DNA from: Clostridia bacterium
GTDB lineage: Bacteria; Bacillota; Clostridia; Christensenellales; Aristaeellaceae
Length of the DNA: 37,011 nt
Assembly: GCA_017433405.1 (NCBI GenBank)
Contig: JAFRHH010000080.1
Span: 1-37,011 of the forward strand
Direction: 5' to 3'
Shown: one piece after another, positions 1 to 8,996 of the stretch
Layout: each line of letters starts with the position of its first letter
How positions within the stretch are numbered: position 1 is the first letter of the stretch
The notes under the pieces: generated by a model
Databases searched by the model: none
Told to the model about the DNA's origin: nothing
The model's input: the letters and a program-made list of their open reading frames with translations, nothing else
Made by a program: the position numbers and the translations under genes

Positions 1-15
1 CAAACTCTTCCGTTT
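1..15 (-). rRNA. rrs: 16S ribosomal RNA, extreme 5' end (partial)
   Basis: Read on the minus strand, the left edge ends in AGAGTTTG, the start of the universal 16S forward-primer site, preceded by AACGGA. The gene would continue leftwards out of the window. The mature 5' end is placed about seven bases before AGAGTTTG by analogy with E. coli, so the boundary is approximate. The upstream leader and strong promoter described below support the reading. Only a few bases are visible, but the context makes a chance match unlikely. Ending inside an rRNA gene is typical of a contig broken at a repeated rRNA operon. Confidence 0.8.
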
Positions 16-192
16 AATCCTTTCATAAACGCTTCTCGGCCTTTCGGCCTCCCGCGTCTCTTCAACTCTTTGGAATCTTCGCTGTCTTCTTCCTTCTTGC
101 GCGTTTACTTCCTCTGTATCGTTTTCAAGGTTCTCCGCCCGGCTCCCGGTCCGTTCCCCTTCCGGAGCACCACCCCGCGAGCGAGCTTGCAT
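16..192 (-). other. rRNA operon leader transcript
   Basis: This stretch lies between the rRNA promoter and the 16S 5' end on the minus strand. It has no credible ORF. It contains GAACCTTGAAAAC (positions 121-133 on the complement), a string often seen in Firmicutes rRNA leaders and spacers. It also has a short GAGGCCGAAAGGCCG-like hairpin near 42-58 close to the 16S start, where leader processing stems usually lie. Antitermination boxes were not identified with confidence. Confidence 0.6.
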
Positions 193-221
193 AGGATATC
201 AAACCAAAGATCGTTTGTCAA
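193..221 (-). promoter_or_regulatory. rRNA operon promoter
   Basis: On the minus strand a perfect -35 TTGACA (216-221) and a -10 TATCCT (193-198) are separated by exactly 17 bases. Upstream of the -35 box (about 222-260) the sequence is A/T-rich with A and T tracts, as expected of an UP element. The position about 180 bases before the 16S start fits an rRNA promoter. Bases 222-441, between this promoter and the end of the next gene, hold no gene that I can see. Confidence 0.8.
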
Positions 222-441
222 GCGATTTTTGAAGAAAAATTTGAAAAAATTGAGGAAAATCAACGTTTCCGGACGTTCCCTTCCTCGATTTGGAAAATCG
301 TTCGTGTTTTAATTCTATTACTTGTGGTCTGTCTGCCTGCCATCCACAAGATCGTTCGCCAGGGATTAAATCACCGCGATTGCGGCCAAACAGCCATTTC
401 ATTCTGGAGCACGATCCGCTGACAAAGGCGTACTGAAACCG

Positions 442-810
442 TCAGTCCGTCACTTCATAGCCCGCTTTGGCCAGCGCACGCATCGCCCGGTCAAAGTTTT
501 TTTCTTTCACCAGGATGTAGTCCGTATTATAGGTAGATACGGCAAAGATCCCGATCCCGTTCTCGGCCAGGACGGCGGAGAGTCCGGACAGGATGCCGAT
601 GAGGGAAAAATCCAGGACTCCCTCCACGCGAAATCCCCGCCAGCCGTCGTCACGGTCCGTCGTTTTCTCCGGCACGTCCTCCGTCCGGCACACCAGCGAT
701 ATTTCCTCACGCGTCCTGCCAATAAAGAAGAAATCAGCGGCCAGGTTGATGTCAGCAAGCGACGCCGCTTTGCACACGGTCAGGCTGTCGGGCAATTTCT
801 TCAGCTTCAT
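442..810 (-). CDS. ACT domain-containing protein
   Basis: A 122-residue protein resembling the small ACT-domain proteins of Firmicutes that carry two ACT-like halves (CASTOR/ACT_7 type). These are thought to bind amino acids as regulatory modules; the ligand here is unknown. The C-terminal half (GVLDFSLIGILSGLSAVLAENGIGIFAVSTYNTDYILV) has the beta-alpha-beta pattern and the IGIFAVSTYNTDYILV strand signature typical of this group. I chose the ATG at 810 because GGAGGGGGG lies just upstream. An in-frame extension to 936 has no homology and overlaps another ORF. The gene may be translationally coupled to the small ORF at 752-976. Family assignment is firm, function is not. Confidence 0.8.
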   Translation of the reverse strand: MKLKKLPDSLTVCKAASLADINLAADFFFIGRTREEISLVCRTEDVPEKTTDRDDGWRGFRVEGVLDFSLIGILSGLSAVLAENGIGIFAVSTYNTDYILVKEKNFDRAMRALAKAGYEVTD

Positions 811-976
811 GTCTGCGTCCCCCCTCCATATACTTCTTAAGATATGCCTCAAACTCCGGCGTTCTGCTCCAGTACTTGACGCCCCAGTTTTCAAAGTTCC
901 ATTCATCCGTATACTCGTTGACTTCATAATCCACATAGTAGATCAGATGATCGTGTACAAAAAACGATTTGTCCAT
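752..976 (-). CDS. small hypothetical protein upstream of the ACT gene
   Basis: A 74-residue ORF, rich in aromatic and acidic residues in its first 50 positions (YYVDYEVNEYTDEWNFENWG), overlapping the ACT gene by 59 bases in another frame. That N-terminal composition looks like real protein. The last 25 residues, inside the overlap, look less so. The ribosome binding site is weak: AGGAG lies about 15 bases before the ATG, with GGAAT closer. It may be a short real gene, or a longer one truncated by a frameshift. No family recognised. Confidence 0.4.
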   Translation of the reverse strand: MDKSFFVHDHLIYYVDYEVNEYTDEWNFENWGVKYWSRTPEFEAYLKKYMEGGRRHEAEEIARQPDRVQSGVAC

Positions 977-1076
977 CAGGATTCCGTCTCGCTCCTGAAC
1001 ATCCGATCACCCTTTTCGTGAAGCTATGCTGTCATTATAACACAATACTGAAATACCATAAAGAAAAGAAGCAGCG

Positions 1077-1113
1077 TTGACGATATAAAGAAATTAAGGT
1101 ATAATTTCTTTAT
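1077..1113 (+). promoter_or_regulatory. Promoter with palindromic operator for the Phd/ParE operon
   Basis: TTGACG (1077-1082), a 17-base spacer and a perfect TATAAT (1100-1105) form the promoter. A perfect 12-base inverted repeat (1085-1096 and 1102-1113, five-base centre AGGTA) covers the spacer and the -10 box. An operator in this position is what is expected for autorepression by an antitoxin or antitoxin-toxin complex. Binding is inferred, while the repeat and promoter are directly visible. Confidence 0.75.
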
Positions 1114-1132
1114 CAAGAAAGGAGGGGCACAC

Positions 1133-1396
1133 ATGCCTACTATCCGTTCCAGCGCAGATTTGCGTAATGGCTATAATGAGATCTCCACATTCTGCCATCA
1201 GTATGGAGAGCCTGTTTTTATTACGAAAAACGGAAAAGGCGATCTGGCTGTTATGAGTATAGAGGCATATGAGCAGCTGCTTGGCCGTTTTGAATTATAT
1301 GGTTTGATTCAAAAAGGACTGGATGATATCCAATCCGGCCACACCCGTCCGTTTTCTGCCGCAATGGCTGATATTAAAGCCCGAAGAAAAAGATGA
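1133..1396 (+). CDS. Type II antitoxin, Phd/YefM family
   Basis: An 87-residue protein. The N-terminal fold (IRSSADLRNGYNEISTFC), the EPVFITKNGKGDLAVMSIEAYEQLL segment and the variable C-terminal tail match Phd/YefM antitoxins. In these the N-terminus binds operator DNA as a dimer and the C-terminal tail wraps the toxin. AAGGAGGGG sits seven bases before the ATG. The gene overlaps the toxin by four bases (ATGA), which implies coupled translation. Regulation is likely autorepression through the palindrome on the promoter. Confidence 0.92.
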   Translation: MPTIRSSADLRNGYNEISTFCHQYGEPVFITKNGKGDLAVMSIEAYEQLLGRFELYGLIQKGLDDIQSGHTRPFSAAMADIKARRKR

Positions 1397-1725
1397 ATAA
1401 CGATATTTATATCACTGCAGCAGCGGACGCGGATCTGAATAAAGCCGCAGATTATATCGATCACATACTGCTGAATCCTCAAGCTGCCGATGACCTTCTG
1501 GATGAGGCTGAAAAGCAGATAAACGATCTCTCCACCTTTCCCGAAAGGTACTCACCGGTGGAAGATCCGGTTCTGAACGCATGGGGGATCCGCCTGACGC
1601 CAGTCAAAGATTATCTGACCTTTTACGTTATCTCAGAAGACGAAAAGCGCGTCTATATTGTTCGTTTTCTGCACAGCAGGCAGAACTGGGCAGCTATATT
1701 AAGACACGGGTTTTCTTTTGAGTAA
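1393..1725 (+). CDS. Type II toxin, RelE/ParE family
   Basis: A 110-residue protein with the ParE/RelE layout: an N-terminal helical pair (AAADADLNKAADYIDHILLNPQAADDLLDEAEKQINDLSTFPERYSPV) followed by the beta-sheet core (GIRLTPVKDYLTFYVISEDEKRVYIVRFLHSRQNW). RFLHSRQNW is typical of ParE-like toxins. These either poison DNA gyrase (ParE) or cleave mRNA on the ribosome (RelE); the sequence does not decide which. Start is fixed by the ATGA overlap with the antitoxin gene. The length is normal, so the toxin appears intact. Confidence 0.9.
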   Translation: MNNDIYITAAADADLNKAADYIDHILLNPQAADDLLDEAEKQINDLSTFPERYSPVEDPVLNAWGIRLTPVKDYLTFYVISEDEKRVYIVRFLHSRQNWAAILRHGFSFE

Positions 1726-1857
1726 TTCCTGAGACAACGCGCAGGCCACACATCTGTTTCAAAGATTATCTGCATATTCTTAAAAATCCCCTGCGTAATG
1801 TGTTGCTTGTTACACAGCATCATGTTGTAGGATACATGGCGAAAGGAGGTGAAAGCT

Positions 1858-1974
1858 ATGTCAAAATCAAAAGGCGCATCGCAGTTATCGGAAGCAGGCG
1901 GTTTCCATTGTCCAGACGGAAACAGGCGTCATTTTCACGACAGGCAGGATGAACCTTTGCCTTATAAGCTCTGA
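1858..1974 (+). CDS. Orphan 38-residue ORF with a strong ribosome binding site
   Basis: A 38-codon ORF beginning MSKSKGASQLSEAGGFHC and ending EPLPYKL. AAAGGAGGTGAAAG sits immediately before the ATG, one of the best ribosome binding sites in the window. No family is recognised. Codons 10 to 18 lie in a 27-base sequence repeated at 2922-2948, so the 3' part may come from a duplication and the ORF could be the 5' stump of a disrupted gene. No membrane segment or clear secretion leader. The rest of the gap 1726-2097 shows only a perfect 14-base palindrome (2055-2068). Confidence 0.4.
   Translation: MSKSKGASQLSEAGGFHCPDGNRRHFHDRQDEPLPYKL
1884..1910 (+). repeat. Direct repeat copy 1 flanking the HAD gene
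   Basis: The 27 bases here match those at 2922-2948 with one mismatch (19 identical, one different, seven identical; core GTTATCGGAAGCAGGCGGT). The two direct copies bracket the HAD hydrolase gene at 2098-2886. Confidence 0.8.
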
Positions 1975-2054
1975 ACCGCCCACAACGGGATATTCCGGAT
2001 CCATTTTTCGTACGATTAAATGCTTTCTGTTAACGTTTTTTCGCCAATAGCATC

Positions 2055-2068
2055 GTTTTGGCCAAAAC
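2055..2068. repeat. 14-base perfect palindrome
   Basis: GTTTTGGCCAAAAC is a perfect palindrome, located 30 bases beyond the stop codon of the minus-strand HAD gene. It could act as a weak terminator or a protein-binding site. No long T tract follows on either strand, so the role is open. Confidence 0.4.
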
Positions 2069-2097
2069 TGGGATGTGGCAAGGACGCGAATCCCATG

Positions 2098-2886
2098 TTA
2101 AATCAGGCCCATGTGTTCCAGGGCCCGGGCAATCCCATCCTCTTCCGGCCGGGACGTAACAAAGGAACAGATGCTTTTGATCTCCTCCGGCGCATTCCCC
2201 ATCGCGATGCTGTGCGGGACATGCCGGAGCATATCCAGATCATTGGTGCTGTCGCCGAAGGCATAGCAGTCCGCCAGAGGCACCCCCAGCCTTTTTCGAA
2301 GTACCTCAATCCCCGTTCCCTTGGTATATCCTTCCGGAACAATCTCCCAGGACGCGTTCCCCCGGTCGATGCTCACAAATGGCATTCCGATTTCCGCGGT
2401 ACGGCGTTCCAGCTGCCGGATAACATCCCTGTCTTTCGCAAAGGAAAACATCTTGACCACCCGGAATTCCGGATCCCGGCCGTCTACCTCCCGGTCCAGT
2501 CCGCGGCGGCGGGCGAACTCTCTAAAATGGGATATATCCGGCCAGCCCGGCGCTTCCGGATCAAAATACATGCCGGTATCACATTCATAAACGACCGGAA
2601 TCTCCAGTTCCAGAAAGACGTCGCGCAGCCTCAGGCTGTCCTCCCGCGGAATCTCCCGGCTCTGCAGCGTTTCCCCATGCCAGAGGATACGCGTACCGCA
2701 TCCCATGATCCACCCGTCCAGCGGCAGCTCATCGAGCCGATGATCCATATTGCAAAAGGTTCTTCCCGTGTTGATGATCAGCCGGTGCCCTCTCCGGCTG
2801 GCTGCTTCCATCGCCGGCTTTACGGACGTCGGCAGCCGGTGCCGGTCATCGATCAGCGTTCCATCAATATCAAAAAACAACAGCAT
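2098..2886 (-). CDS. Cof-type HAD-IIB family hydrolase
   Basis: A 262-residue haloacid dehalogenase-superfamily phosphatase. Motif I is FFDIDGTL near residue 4, giving nucleophile Asp and acid/base Asp. INTGRTF near residue 39 is motif II. K in the VVKMF region and the C-terminal GDSTNDLDML supply motifs III and IV. The C2-type cap between residues of about 85 and 185 is typical of Cof/YbjI sugar-phosphate phosphatases. The substrate cannot be told from the sequence. The gene is flanked by 27-base direct repeats. Its upstream neighbour on the same strand is the reductase gene, with a hairpin terminator between them. Confidence 0.9.
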   Translation of the reverse strand: MLLFFDIDGTLIDDRHRLPTSVKPAMEAASRRGHRLIINTGRTFCNMDHRLDELPLDGWIMGCGTRILWHGETLQSREIPREDSLRLRDVFLELEIPVVYECDTGMYFDPEAPGWPDISHFREFARRRGLDREVDGRDPEFRVVKMFSFAKDRDVIRQLERRTAEIGMPFVSIDRGNASWEIVPEGYTKGTGIEVLRKRLGVPLADCYAFGDSTNDLDMLRHVPHSIAMGNAPEEIKSICSFVTSRPEEDGIARALEHMGLI

Positions 2887-2910
2887 CTCCGAACTGTCTC
2901 CTACAAAGAC

Positions 2911-2937
2911 GCCTGCCTCCGGTTATCGGAAGCAGGC
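2911..2937 (-). terminator. Hairpin terminator after the flavodoxin-fold reductase gene
   Basis: Arms 2911-2921 and 2927-2937 (GCCTGCCTCCG / CGGAAGCAGGC) pair over 11 positions with one mismatch around a five-base loop. On the minus strand the following bases, GTCTTTG, are only weakly T-rich. It lies 14 bases past the reductase stop codon. Its right arm is part of the 27-base direct repeat. Confidence 0.5.
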
Positions 2938-2948
2938 GGTATCCATTG
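2922..2948 (+). repeat. Direct repeat copy 2 flanking the HAD gene
   Basis: Partner of 1884-1910 (26 of 27 bases identical). It overlaps the loop and right arm of the terminator at 2911-2937, so the copy at 1884 may be half of a copied terminator. Confidence 0.8.
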
Positions 2949-2950
2949 AA

Positions 2951-3508
2951 TTAAATTCCTGCCTCCGCGGCTTTCATCAGCGCATCCACGTCGGCTCCCA
3001 AGATATCAAGACCAACGGCTGAAATCCGCCGAACATCCTGAATGCCATAGAAATTCCGGGCCAGGGCCTGGACATAGCCAAAGCCGAATTCTTCCGGAAC
3101 ATACTGCCCACCCGCCGTGGTCACATAAAAGAGCCTGTTTGCTCTGCAAAGGCCGATCGGCCGGCCTTCCTCCGAGTATCTGAAGGTGATTCCCACCACA
3201 TTGATCTGTTCCAGATACTGCTTCAGCGCGGCGGGAAAGGACAGATCCCAGTAAGGCGCCGCGATCACAATGGTTTCCGCCTCCGCAAACTGCCGCGCGA
3301 GGCTGAACATGGGGTTCTGAACATCGCCCGCGGCCATGAGCCGATCACGTCTGATCAGAAAATCCTCATCGACGACGGGAAAGGCAATGTCCCCCAGGCG
3401 CAGCTCCTCGCAGGGCCCGTCCAGCTTTCTGAGCAGCTTTTCCGCCAGCTTCCCGGTCCGGGACGCTTTTCGCACGCACGCGTTCACATACAGGATTGAT
3501 CCTTCCAT
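2951..3508 (-). CDS. Flavodoxin-fold NAD(P)H-dependent oxidoreductase (azoreductase-like)
   Basis: A 185-residue protein of the Flavodoxin_2 family, resembling FMN-dependent NADH-azoreductases and NAD(P)H quinone reductases. The N-terminal strand (ILYVNACVRKASRTGKLAEKLL) forms the FMN phosphate-binding loop. IVIAAPYWDLSFPAALKQYLEQINVVGITFRY is the characteristic APYWNFS-type flavin and dimer segment, and VTTAGGQY is the second flavin-contacting loop. It probably reduces quinones or azo compounds in the cytosol. AGGAGAGAGGTG precedes the ATG. It lies 46 bases downstream of mnmA on the same strand; the linkage may be incidental. Confidence 0.85.
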   Translation of the reverse strand: MEGSILYVNACVRKASRTGKLAEKLLRKLDGPCEELRLGDIAFPVVDEDFLIRRDRLMAAGDVQNPMFSLARQFAEAETIVIAAPYWDLSFPAALKQYLEQINVVGITFRYSEEGRPIGLCRANRLFYVTTAGGQYVPEEFGFGYVQALARNFYGIQDVRRISAVGLDILGADVDALMKAAEAGI

Positions 3509-3540
3509 ACCGCACCTCTCTCCTCGTATATAAGAAAACG

Positions 3541-5950
<2,410 letters not shown>

Positions 5951-6037
5951 GCTTCCTCCCGCGCGCCCGAAGCTTTCTCCCGGTCCCGTTCTGTCCGGCT
6001 TCGGCCCGCCGTCGTTCTCCCCGGTTCCGTCCCTCCG

Positions 6038-7315
6038 TCAGGCCTCCACCGCGTCCTCCACGCGGATCACGTTTTCCACCCGGCAGATTTCCGGATTCAG
6101 GGACTTCACCGCCCGCCGCACCGCCTTTTCGGAGGCGCTGTGGGTAATAAAGATCAGGGTAGCCTTGCCTTCGGCGTCCGCGTCCTTCTGCATCATCGCG
6201 GACACGGAAATCCCGTTCTTTGCCATCTTGCCTGTCACTTCCGCCAGCACGCCGGGCTCGTCCTTCGCCTTCATGCGCAGGAAATACCGGCTGTACCAGT
6301 CATCCGCGACGGGCAGGGGATCCTCCCGCAGATAGGGCATCGGATGCTCCGCGTTCTGCGCCGCCTGAATGATATCCCCCACGATGGCGCTGGCCGTCGG
6401 CCTGTCTCCCGCGCCGCGGCCCTCCAGCATCATATCCCGGAAGGAATGGCCGAAGAGAAAGACCGCGTTCAGGGAGCCGTCCACCCGGGCCAGGGGATGA
6501 TCCGCCGGCAGGAAGGCCGGATGCACCCGGGCCTCGATGGCCTCCCCGTTATCCTTGCCGATGGCGAGGAGCTTCAGCACATAGCCCATCTCCCGGCCGA
6601 AGGCGATATCCTCCGGCGTCACCTTCGTGATGCCCTCCCGGTACACATTTTCCACCTTCACCCGGCTGTGGAAGCCGATGGAGCCGAGGATGCTCAGCTT
6701 ATAGGCCGCATCATAGCCCTCCACGTCCGCCGTGGGATCCGGCTCCGCCAGGCCCAGCCGCTGGGCGTCCTTCAGGACGGTTTCATAGGCCGCGCCCTCC
6801 GCCGCCATCCGGGTCAGGATATAGTTCGTCGTCCCGTTCACGATGCCCATCATCTGCTCGATCCGGTTGGAAATCAGGGGGCTCTGGATCGCGTTAATAA
6901 TCGGGATCGCCCCGCCGACGCTGGCCTCGTAATAGAGCCCGGCGCCGGTTTTCTTCGCCATCGCCCGCAGCTCGTCGAAGTGCAGCGAGAGGGCCATCTT
7001 ATTCGCCGTCACGACGGATTTGCCGTTTTCCAGCGCCCGCAGCATCATCGAGGCCGCCGGCTGCTCGCCGCCAAGAAACTCGCAGACGATCTGAATCTCC
7101 GGATCCTCCAGGATATCCGACCGATCCGTCGTCAGCACCTCGTCGGGAACCTCCTTCCCGCCGTGGATCCGCTTGTCCAGCACCAGCGCCTTTTTCACCC
7201 GGAGCCGCACCCCGGTCCGCTTCGCCGTTTCCGCGCCGAACTCCCGGATCAGGTCCCAGACCCCTCCGCCGATATTGCCCAGCCCCAGCAGCCCCAGCAC
7301 AACTTCCTTTTCCAT
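6038..7315 (-). CDS. hom: Homoserine dehydrogenase
   Basis: A 425-residue monofunctional homoserine dehydrogenase. It reduces aspartate semialdehyde to homoserine on the way to threonine and methionine. The NAD(P)-binding motif GLLGLGNIGGGV is at residues 8-19. The catalytic domain includes IVNGTTNYIL and the substrate region around ADPTADVEGYDAAYKL. The last 75 residues (MKAKDEPGVLAEVTGKMAKNGISVSAM) form an ACT domain of the kind used for threonine feedback. It starts three bases after the coaX stop with GGAGGG upstream, so the two are co-transcribed. Confidence 0.96.
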   Translation of the reverse strand: MEKEVVLGLLGLGNIGGGVWDLIREFGAETAKRTGVRLRVKKALVLDKRIHGGKEVPDEVLTTDRSDILEDPEIQIVCEFLGGEQPAASMMLRALENGKSVVTANKMALSLHFDELRAMAKKTGAGLYYEASVGGAIPIINAIQSPLISNRIEQMMGIVNGTTNYILTRMAAEGAAYETVLKDAQRLGLAEPDPTADVEGYDAAYKLSILGSIGFHSRVKVENVYREGITKVTPEDIAFGREMGYVLKLLAIGKDNGEAIEARVHPAFLPADHPLARVDGSLNAVFLFGHSFRDMMLEGRGAGDRPTASAIVGDIIQAAQNAEHPMPYLREDPLPVADDWYSRYFLRMKAKDEPGVLAEVTGKMAKNGISVSAMMQKDADAEGKATLIFITHSASEKAVRRAVKSLNPEICRVENVIRVEDAVEA

Positions 7316-7318
7316 GGT

Positions 7319-8098
7319 TTATTTCCCTCCTTCCGTTCTGTTCCGTTCGTAAATCAGCCGCAGCCCCTTGAGCGTCAGGAGCCCGTCCAGCTTATCGATG
7401 GCCTTGCTCTCCTCGGCGATCATCACCGCGAGGCCGCCCGTAGCCACCACGAGGGCCTCCTTGCCCAGCTCCTGCTTGATCTTCCGCACGATATTCCGCA
7501 CCAGCCCCACATAGCCGTAATACATGCCGCTCTGCAGATTGGTCAGGGTCGACCGGCCGATCACCGTCTCCGGCCGGGCCAGCTCGAAGCGGGGCAGCTT
7601 GGCGGTCCCCGTCACCAGGGCCTCGCTGCTCAGCTTGATGCCGGGGCAGATGGTTCCCCCCAGGAAGGCGCCGTTTTCATCCACGACGCCGAAGGTCGTC
7701 GCCGTGCCGAAATCGATAAAGATCGTCGGCCCACCGTATTCATCAAAGGCGCCCACCGCGTTGGCGATCCGGTCGCTGCCCAGCTCCCGGGGGTTATCGT
7801 AGCGGATATTGATCCCGGTTTTGATCCCGGGCCCCACCGTCAGCGGGGTTTTTCCGAAATAATTCTGCAGCATGTGCTCGATCGTGAAATTAATGGTCGG
7901 CACCACGCTGGAGACGACGATCCCCTCCACCACATCCGTCGGCACCCCTTCATGGGCGAACATGGAGGTCAGCCGGACCCCATACTCGTCCGAGGTCGAG
8001 GAAATGTTGGTGGACATCCGCCAGTACTTATACATTTCCCTGCCGTCAAACAGGGCGGTTTTGATATTCGTATTGCCGATATCCATGGTCAGGATCAT
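7319..8098 (-). CDS. coaX: Type III pantothenate kinase
   Basis: A 259-residue cytosolic kinase that phosphorylates pantothenate in the first step of CoA synthesis. DIGNTN near the N-terminus is the phosphate-binding ASKHA motif. GSDRIANAVGA is the pantothenate pocket, and FIDFGTATTFGVV and GGTICPG are further conserved CoaX motifs. The ATG at 8098 is preferred because GGGAGGGG precedes it and the protein then begins MILTMDIGNTN, as usual. An in-frame extension to 8203 is not conserved-looking. It follows the PanT-like S component gene, matching the known pairing of pantothenate uptake with phosphorylation. Confidence 0.95.
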   Translation of the reverse strand: MILTMDIGNTNIKTALFDGREMYKYWRMSTNISSTSDEYGVRLTSMFAHEGVPTDVVEGIVVSSVVPTINFTIEHMLQNYFGKTPLTVGPGIKTGINIRYDNPRELGSDRIANAVGAFDEYGGPTIFIDFGTATTFGVVDENGAFLGGTICPGIKLSSEALVTGTAKLPRFELARPETVIGRSTLTNLQSGMYYGYVGLVRNIVRKIKQELGKEALVVATGGLAVMIAEESKAIDKLDGLLTLKGLRLIYERNRTEGGK

Positions 8099-8221
8099 GG
8101 CTTCCCCTCCCTTTCCGCGGCATCCGGTCGCCGCTTCGCTGACGCGTTCGCGGGTAAAATCTGTCTCCTCTGTGAAACAGGGGCTGTTCAACGTTTCCTT
8201 CATCGAAGGACCGCGGCCCGA

Positions 8222-8842
8222 TCAGATCAGCCGCGCCTTTTTCAGCGCGGCGCCGGCCGCGCCGGTCACCAGGGCGGCCACGATCATCTCGACGACGGCG
8301 TTCACCCCCACCGACGCGATCAGATAGGCCATGACGCTGCGGCCGGCCATCTGATTCTGAATAAACTCCGTCTGGCCGAAGAGCAGCACCAGCAGTGTCA
8401 TAAAGAACAGGGTGTTAAAAAACGCGGCGGAAAAGCCCGTCACCATGCCCTTCACCACCATCGGCGCCTTCGTCCGTTCCATGCCCCGGAACACCAGGGC
8501 GGCCAGCACGCCGACCAGGACCCGGGAGACGAAGCGCTGGACCAGCATCAGCATCGCGAAGCCGAAGCTGGGGTTCGCCGTCACCAGGGCCACCCCCATG
8601 CCGCTGACCCCAAAGATGCCATAGCACTGGAGAAAGCTGATCAGCCCGAAGGCCCCGCCCACGATCATGCCGCCCGGAACGCCCATCGCCATCGCCGCGA
8701 TGGCCACCGGGATCATGTTAAAGGTAATGCTCAGGCCCATGGGCATGGGGATGTTGACAAAGGCCAGAACGATCAAAACCGCCACCAGCAGCGCCAGCAG
8801 CGTCATCCGCGCAATCTTCGTGTTCCGTTTTACAGCAGTCAT
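8222..8842 (-). CDS. ECF transporter S component, probably pantothenate (PanT-like)
   Basis: A 206-residue membrane protein with about six hydrophobic segments (LLALLVAVLIVLAFVNIP, MIPVAIAAMAMGVPGGMIVGGAFGLISFLQ and others). This is the pattern of substrate-binding S components of energy-coupling factor vitamin transporters. The early ITFNMIPVAIAA segment fits the S-component family. It lies 123 bases upstream of coaX in the same direction, which suggests pantothenate as substrate; this is inferred from context only. The ATG at 8842 has GGAGGAAAC directly upstream. An extension to 9016 would cross the promoter at 8954-8981. EcfA and EcfT are not in the window. Confidence 0.85.
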   Translation of the reverse strand: MTAVKRNTKIARMTLLALLVAVLIVLAFVNIPMPMGLSITFNMIPVAIAAMAMGVPGGMIVGGAFGLISFLQCYGIFGVSGMGVALVTANPSFGFAMLMLVQRFVSRVLVGVLAALVFRGMERTKAPMVVKGMVTGFSAAFFNTLFFMTLLVLLFGQTEFIQNQMAGRSVMAYLIASVGVNAVVEMIVAALVTGAAGAALKKARLI

Positions 8843-8953
8843 GTTTCCTCCGCTCGGGCTCCCGCGGGATGCCCGTCGATCATTTTTATTTCCGCTTCGC
8901 TCCCGGGCGTCCGGCGCCTTCGCAGCCGGCGCCCCGCTCCGCGGATGTTTCCT

Positions 8954-8981
8954 ATTATACGGTTTTTTCAACGCTTGTAAA
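8954..8981 (-). promoter_or_regulatory. Promoter of the PanT-coaX-hom operon
   Basis: On the minus strand TTTACA (8976-8981), a 16-base spacer and a perfect TATAAT (8954-8959) lie about 110 bases before the S-component start. The leader between them contains a GGCGCC-based hairpin (about 8910-8935). I recognise no riboswitch class there. Confidence 0.65.
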
Positions 8982-8996
8982 GGGTTTGCCGCCGCT

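Noticed and set aside
8843-8953. A riboswitch in the leader of the PanT-like gene, or in the 32451-32565 leader of the second S component.
   Set aside because: Both have GC-rich hairpins, but I could not match any conserved core of a known riboswitch class. A covariance-model search would decide.
6140-8980. A 946-codon open frame on the plus strand opposite hom, coaX and the S component, and similar long frames opposite other GC-rich genes (for example 8667-11063 and 10997-12676).
   Set aside because: They are antisense shadows caused by high GC and codon bias. They are rich in His, Arg, Pro and Gly, lack ribosome sites and match no family, while the opposite strand carries clear genes.
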